This document shows, piece after piece, positions 17,691-21,247 of a stretch of DNA of 21,247 bases. Below the pieces are notes generated by a model. It worked only from the letters and a program-made list of their open reading frames with translations. It had not been told where the DNA came from and searched no databases. The position numbers and the translations under genes are program-made. Position 1 is the stretch's first letter, and every line of letters starts with the position of its first letter. The stretch spans positions 1-21,247 of IMG/VR virus record IMGVR_UViG_3300027782_000429; one strand, written 5' to 3'. The DNA comes from a virus.

Positions 17691-19219
17691 TAAATATAAA
17701 CGGTATCTCTTAAAAATTCATAATGTGTGGGAGACTTTTTAATAATTTTTGCCCATTCATTTATTTTAATAGATCTAGCATCTGAAAGTATTTTCATTTG
17801 TTTTTTAATATTTATTCCTTTTTGATGAGATATGATTTCTAGATCTGTTAAGAAATAATTTCTAAAACCCCACCCCATGGGAACAGAAGAAATATGTTTA
17901 CCATAAAGATTATACAAGTATTCTAAAAGTTTGTCTGAAGACTCTTTTGATGTTATTGATTTCCAATATTCAGTATCATTTCTTTGTGACATAAAATAAT
18001 GTAGCGCAACAAAAAGATATTGATTTTCAAAATTTCTAAAAGATCTTATGTTATATCTATCTATATCAAATTGAGTTATAATTCCATCTCTTTGTAATGA
18101 ATCAACAAGAAACATAGCAAACATATGAACTTGTGCCAGTCCAGTGCTTTCAAGTGGCTCTAAAAATCCAGCAGCAAGACCAAGAGCAACAACATTTTTT
18201 ACCCAAAACCTTTTATAATGACCATTTTTAATTTGAATTTTTCTAAATTCCATATTTTTAGACCTGTTTGGATTATAGCAAACCATGTTTTTTGAGTCTA
18301 AATGTTTTTTAAATTCATCAAGTGCAGAATCTTCATCTATAAAATCAGTATTAAAAACATAGCCAGATCCAATTCTTGACCATAATGGTGTATTCCATAC
18401 CCATCCATTTCCTAATGCGGTTGCATTTGTAAAAGTTTGCATTTCTTTGTTCTTGTCAGTATACTCAATTGGTGCTGCATATGCAGCATTATTTGGTAAT
18501 AACTCTCTCGTTGATATAAATTCTTCTTTCATAAATCCACCAAGTAGTATACTTTTAAAACCAGAACAATCTACAAACAAGTCTGCATAAATTTCTCTGC
18601 CATCTTCCAATTTTAGATACTCTATACCGTTTTCATTACCAGAAATATCTACAACAGTTCCAATCACTCTGCTAACGCCACGTGGTATTGCATAATTGTC
18701 TGCAAGCCAAGAACCAAAAAGAGATGCATCAATCTGATAGGCTATATCACGAGATGGCTTAAAAGGATACATATCTATATTATCTTGCATAAATACTCTG
18801 TTAGTATATAATGATTCTGATTGTGGATAATAATATTTAACAAAATTGTCATCAGGTATTTCTGGATTTATTGCCTTAAGAACTTGCCAATCCATTAAGC
18901 CACTATCTGTTTCTTCTAGGTTTGGCAAACCAAATGTATAAAAAACTGTAGAGTTATCATTTTTAACAAAGTTTGTAAAACCTAGTCCAACTTTTAATGA
19001 TCCATTGACATCTTTTAAAAAATCACGGTGCGATATTCCTAAATAAGATAGCCATTCTACAAACTCAGCAATAGTGCTTTCACCAACTCCTACTGTTGGT
19101 ATTGATGAACTTTCAACAAGTGTTATTTTTTTATTTGGGAATGCCCTTATAAGAGTTGATGCAGACATCCATCCAGCGGATCCTCCACCAAGAACTACAA
19201 TACTCTCAACTTTGTTCAC
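17690..19219 (-). CDS. flavin-dependent (tryptophan-type) halogenase
   Basis: The 509-residue protein has the FAD motif G11-G-G-S-A-G16-W, P-T-V-G-V-G-E-S-T (41-49), a putative catalytic lysine K76 in S-L-K-V-G-L-G-F-T-N-F, D-C-S-G-F-K-S (217-223), the halogenase signature in the form W273-V-W-N-T-P278, and E354-P-L-E357-S-T-G. Lys and Glu correspond to the K79 and E346 of PrnA that hold HOCl and orient the substrate. The signature normally reads WxWxIP; here T replaces I. It would use FADH2, O2 and a halide to halogenate an aromatic compound. Start is GTG, overlapping the upstream stop (GTGA). No flavin reductase is nearby, so a host reductase must supply FADH2. Similar genes are known in cyanophages. 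Confidence 0.85.
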   Translation of the reverse strand: MNKVESIVVLGGGSAGWMSASTLIRAFPNKKITLVESSSIPTVGVGESTIAEFVEWLSYLGISHRDFLKDVNGSLKVGLGFTNFVKNDNSTVFYTFGLPNLEETDSGLMDWQVLKAINPEIPDDNFVKYYYPQSESLYTNRVFMQDNIDMYPFKPSRDIAYQIDASLFGSWLADNYAIPRGVSRVIGTVVDISGNENGIEYLKLEDGREIYADLFVDCSGFKSILLGGFMKEEFISTRELLPNNAAYAAPIEYTDKNKEMQTFTNATALGNGWVWNTPLWSRIGSGYVFNTDFIDEDSALDEFKKHLDSKNMVCYNPNRSKNMEFRKIQIKNGHYKRFWVKNVVALGLAAGFLEPLESTGLAQVHMFAMFLVDSLQRDGIITQFDIDRYNIRSFRNFENQYLFVALHYFMSQRNDTEYWKSITSKESSDKLLEYLYNLYGKHISSVPMGWGFRNYFLTDLEIISHQKGINIKKQMKILSDARSIKINEWAKIIKKSPTHYEFLRDTVYI

Positions 19220-19449
19220 TTGTCTAATGCCTCTCTCGTAACTAAAACAATGGCACCTTCAGCCTCTAGTGCATTTTTTAATTTTACCACATATTGTAAT
19301 GCCTGTATTTTATCATCATGAACCATCTTTGCAAAAACGTATTCGTTTAGTTTAATTGTAAAAAAGTGCTCGTTATCAATCAACTCTACGTTAAAGCCTT
19401 TTGGAGGAATGATAGAGTGAAAGGCCCTACGCATTTGATCTGTATACAT
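19216..19449 (-). CDS. conserved hypothetical phage protein (77 residues)
   Basis: The product from ATG 19449 reads MYTDQMRRAFHSIIPPKGFN, V-E-L-I-D-N-E-H-F-F-T-I-K-L-N-E, and a helix K-I-Q-A-L-Q-Y-V-V-K-L-K-N-A-L-E-A-E-G-A. A compact alpha/beta fold is likely. A six-residue longer start exists at 19467, but TAATG overlap with the preceding gene and GAGAAGAG nearby favour 19449. It ends with GTGA shared with the halogenase start, so the two are coupled. Function unknown. Confidence 0.7.
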   Translation of the reverse strand: MYTDQMRRAFHSIIPPKGFNVELIDNEHFFTIKLNEYVFAKMVHDDKIQALQYVVKLKNALEAEGAIVLVTREALDK

Positions 19450-19664
19450 TACTCTTCTCGTTTCCAATGAAGGTATGATTTAATATAAACAGCAGCATAA
19501 GCCAAGGCACTAAATATAAAACCATATTGGTCTGTGATTAAGGCATATGCTATCCACAAACATTCATTGAATAACAAAACAAACCATCCCCAGATGGTCT
19601 TGCGACCAACAAAAAAGATTCCTGTTACTCCTATGACGGCAAGAAGCCATGACCAATATTGCAT
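19449..19664 (-). CDS. small polytopic membrane protein
   Basis: The 71-residue product has three hydrophobic stretches: YWSWLLAVIGVTGIFFVG, TIWGWFVLLFNECLWIAYAL and YGFIFSALAYAAVYIKSYL, ending in HWKREE. The W-G-W and lone G-R-K motif with Q-Y-G-F recall PnuC- or SWEET-like small membrane proteins carried by actinophages; a transport function is not shown. It overlaps its neighbours by one base at each end (TAATG). Confidence 0.65.
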   Translation of the reverse strand: MQYWSWLLAVIGVTGIFFVGRKTIWGWFVLLFNECLWIAYALITDQYGFIFSALAYAAVYIKSYLHWKREE

Positions 19665-19948
19665 TATTTCTCCATTGTCAATGCTTGCCAGGTGTTAGCC
19701 CAGTCTTGCTTAGTTTTATGTTTATTAAACTCTCTAGATATATTTCCAAGTTCAAGGAATACACCACCCCATACACCATACTCTTTACCAGAAACACCAT
19801 TAGCAAAGCAAACCTTTGATACTGGACATCTTTGACACATTGAATCTACAATTGGGCGTACATCTACATTGTCTTCATACTTATCAAAAAAGATATTAGT
19901 ATCAAGACCCAAGCATACGGCTTCATCTTTCCATAAATGTTGTTTCAT
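19664..19948 (-). CDS. WhiB-like iron-sulfur transcription factor
   Basis: The 94-residue product carries C12, then C38-x2-C41-x5-C47, the four cysteine ligands of a [4Fe-4S] cluster, followed by the family turn G58-V-W-G-G62 and a charged C-terminal helix. These are the defining features of WhiB-like (Wbl) proteins, which exist only in Actinobacteria and their phages and act through the principal sigma factor. Phage examples include WhiBTM4, which interferes with host WhiB2. The C-terminus lacks a long basic DNA-binding tail, so it may act by sigma binding or competition. It starts directly after the stop of the gene at 19949. Confidence 0.9.
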   Translation of the reverse strand: MKQHLWKDEAVCLGLDTNIFFDKYEDNVDVRPIVDSMCQRCPVSKVCFANGVSGKEYGVWGGVFLELGNISREFNKHKTKQDWANTWQALTMEK

Positions 19949-20158
19949 TTACTGACCGTATTTGTTTGGAATATCCCAACCATTACGATCAAGGTTAAAG
20001 GTTTTTTGTAGGTACCATGCATTTTTTACACGCACTCCGCTTGGAGATGTTCTTGCAAGGTCTGATCTCTTACGCTCTACAACGTCCCAACCAACCCACT
20101 CAAGTTCTTTATTCTTTGAAACAATCTTTTCCATGTGTGCTAACGAATTAATTATCAT
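19949..20158 (-). CDS. conserved hypothetical phage protein (69 residues)
   Basis: The product begins IINSLAHMEKIVSKNKELEW, continues with G-W-D-V-V-E-R-K-R-S-D-L-A-R-T, and ends with K-N-A-W-Y-L-Q-K-T-F ... G-W-D-I-P-N-K-Y. It resembles a small family I associate with actinophages, of unknown function; basic and aromatic residues suggest nucleic-acid contact. It lies directly before the WhiB-like gene. Confidence 0.65.
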   Translation of the reverse strand: MIINSLAHMEKIVSKNKELEWVGWDVVERKRSDLARTSPSGVRVKNAWYLQKTFNLDRNGWDIPNKYGQ

Positions 20159-20171
20159 TGTATTCTTTCTT

Positions 20172-20522
20172 TTAGTAACGGAAGATTCCCACTTCTACAT
20201 TTTTTGATTCTGCAAAAGTAGTTAATTTTGATACTGGCTCTTTAGGTTTGCTAAGAAATGCAAAATAGTTTACTTGATCCATGTTGTCATGTACCCAACT
20301 TTCTGGAACTTTATAAAACTTTATCTTACGACCCCTTGCTTTCATTCCTCTTTCTGAAAGGTTTGAAAACTCTGAAACAAAAGAATTAATCTTTGTTGGA
20401 CCAACAGAATAAATTATAAAATCTTTTTCTTCTTCCTTCATTCCAGATAAAGCAACACTTATAGCACGAAGGAATAGGTTATAGTCATCAAACTCATTAG
20501 TTCCCTGTACTGCCACTATCAT
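20172..20522 (-). CDS. Rossmann-like (SLOG-type) hypothetical protein
   Basis: The 116-residue product begins MIVAVQGTNEFDDYNLFLRA, then D-F-I-I-Y-S-V-G-P-T-K-I-N-S-F-V, G-M-K-A-R-G-R-K-I-K-F-Y and a late F-A-F-L-S-K-P. The opening strand with V-Q-G-T and the following helix look like SLOG/YspA-type nucleotide or ligand-binding Rossmann domains that sense nucleotide derivatives. The match is by pattern only. It overlaps the upstream gene by 26 bases. Confidence 0.55.
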   Translation of the reverse strand: MIVAVQGTNEFDDYNLFLRAISVALSGMKEEEKDFIIYSVGPTKINSFVSEFSNLSERGMKARGRKIKFYKVPESWVHDNMDQVNYFAFLSKPKEPVSKLTTFAESKNVEVGIFRY

Positions 20523-20913
20523 TTAGTTTCCCATTCTTTAAGTTATCCAGGATGAATAACATCTTATCTATTTCTCTCTTTGACATTTTAGTTGTATCTA
20601 AAGGTCTTCCAGTTTCTGGTCTGACCTTTCCATCTACTGTATCTCCAACATAGAACATGTTATTTGATACCCAATATGCCTTTTGATCTATTATGACTAC
20701 CTTAGTTGTTTGTTTATCTTTCCAAATTTTGGACTGAGATGTAACAACTTTTTCATCAAAAATGTCTTTAAAGAAAAAATCTTTTAATATATTATGCATA
20801 TCGCTTTGACGATATAGCACTTTACTAAAAGACTTTTTTCTTTTTTTGTTCATTACTATAATTATAGATGAAAAAGAGATCAATGTCAAGCCGATAATTA
20901 AAATAGCCTGCAT
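20497..20913 (-). CDS. membrane-anchored hypothetical protein (138 residues)
   Basis: An N-terminal membrane helix (ILIIGLTLISFSSIIIVM) is followed by a basic stretch (NKKRKKSFSK) and a soluble domain with strand-rich V-V-I-I-D-Q-K-A-Y-W-V and a C-terminal helix (R-E-I-D-K-M-L-F-I-L-D-N-L). It would stay in the cytoplasmic membrane with the domain inside. AGGAGAAAAA precedes ATG 20913. No family recognised. Confidence 0.65.
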   Translation of the reverse strand: MQAILIIGLTLISFSSIIIVMNKKRKKSFSKVLYRQSDMHNILKDFFFKDIFDEKVVTSQSKIWKDKQTTKVVIIDQKAYWVSNNMFYVGDTVDGKVRPETGRPLDTTKMSKREIDKMLFILDNLKNGKLNDSGSTGN

Positions 20914-20925
20914 TTTTTCTCCTAA

Positions 20926-21105
20926 TTATTTAGTTGTTTTTTCTGATGTTTCTTTTTTTAGAGCATTTTGATCTGAAACTAATTGAGAAGAGATAAACTT
21001 ATTTAGTTTTATCTGTGTCTGCAAAAATGTAAACTCTACATCTGACGCTCTTTGCTTATAAAATGTTAGCAGTTGTCTTAATTCATCAATCGTTAAATCT
21101 TCCAT
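20926..21105 (-). CDS. 59-residue helical hypothetical protein
   Basis: ATG 21105 follows AAGGGGGAATAAAT. The product is a largely helical protein (EDLTIDELRQLLTFYKQRA ... TQIKLNKFISSQLV) with a lysine-rich, polar end, suggesting a coiled-coil or partner protein. Its ribosome site overlaps the stop of the upstream partial gene. No family recognised. Confidence 0.65.
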   Translation of the reverse strand: MEDLTIDELRQLLTFYKQRASDVEFTFLQTQIKLNKFISSQLVSDQNALKKETSEKTTK

Positions 21106-21107
21106 AT

Positions 21108-21247
21108 TTATTCCCCCTTAAAACTAAATGGACTTCCTTGCCAAACCTTTTCTGTCTTGTTTTTTTCACGTTCAACGATGCTGCGACTCCATGAGAAACC
21201 AGCATCTCCACCCCAAGCATCCCACATTATTCTTCCATTTGATGGAA
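21108..21247 (-). CDS. C-terminal end of a phage protein (partial)
   Basis: The frame is open from the window edge to TAA at 21108-21110 (45 residues), reading RIMWDAWGGDAGFSW, S-R-S-I-V-E-R-E and a C-terminal G-S-P-F-S-F-K-G-E. The (W/L)-W-G-G-D-A-G-x-x-W motif recurs at the C-terminus of uncharacterised phage proteins. The start lies outside the window. Confidence 0.65.
   Translation of the reverse strand, partial: PSNGRIMWDAWGGDAGFSWSRSIVEREKNKTEKVWQGSPFSFKGE

Overview
The window is a stretch of an AT-rich double-stranded DNA phage genome, or a prophage or contig of one, most likely infecting an actinobacterium. The clues are a WhiB-like iron-sulfur protein (19664-19948), a XapX-type small membrane protein beside a holin-like protein, phage endonuclease VII, T5orf172-type and HNH nucleases, glycine-rich tail-fibre-like proteins, and at least seven genes whose start codon lies six bases after a -10 box. 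That spacing predicts leaderless mRNAs, which are common in Actinobacteria. An AT-rich freshwater or gut actinophage fits, but the host cannot be fixed from sequence alone.

Layout. 1-652: the end of one gene, then two overlapping small acidic genes that look like tandem paralogues, closed by a short terminator. 653-1387: a 735-base non-coding region full of short motifs. It holds eleven CAAACCT/AGGTTTG copies, five ATTACGAA copies, a 21-bp tandem repeat, a GC-rich inverted repeat, a perfect TTGACA-N17-TATAAT promoter and four exact DnaA boxes (TGTGGATAA). It is the best candidate in the window for a replication origin or master control region. 1388-5878: many tiny genes, several with zinc-ribbon cysteines, mixed with nucleases, a GT-A glycosyltransferase and a phage beta-sandwich protein.

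5919-9823 (minus strand): a structural or adhesin module. An Ig-like small protein is followed by three glycine-rich proteins alternating with three small paralogous proteins (start pattern F/Y-A-x-x-x-x-N-N-x-V). 9887-10611: two mini-genes, an endonuclease VII gene apparently starting at ATT and running into a tRNA(CAU), then tRNA-Arg(UCU).

10640-15812 (plus strand): six tightly overlapping genes for glycan synthesis: CgeB-like GT-B, NAD-dependent epimerase, FkbM methyltransferase, a second GT-B-like protein, GT-A glycosyltransferase and GT4-like transferase. 15811-21247 (minus strand): a converging operon. Unknown small genes, WhiB, a small membrane protein, a flavin-dependent halogenase and a GlcNAc-transferase-like protein lead into a perfect promoter, which drives a short cassette of three membrane proteins (coiled TM protein, XapX, holin-like) ending at a strong terminator.

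Working together, the glycan genes, the halogenase and its GT partner suggest that the phage modifies a host surface polymer, a virion glycan or a small molecule during infection. The adhesin module would recognise the host surface. The repeat-rich region and the spacer-located CAAACCT motifs look like a shared regulatory or replication code.
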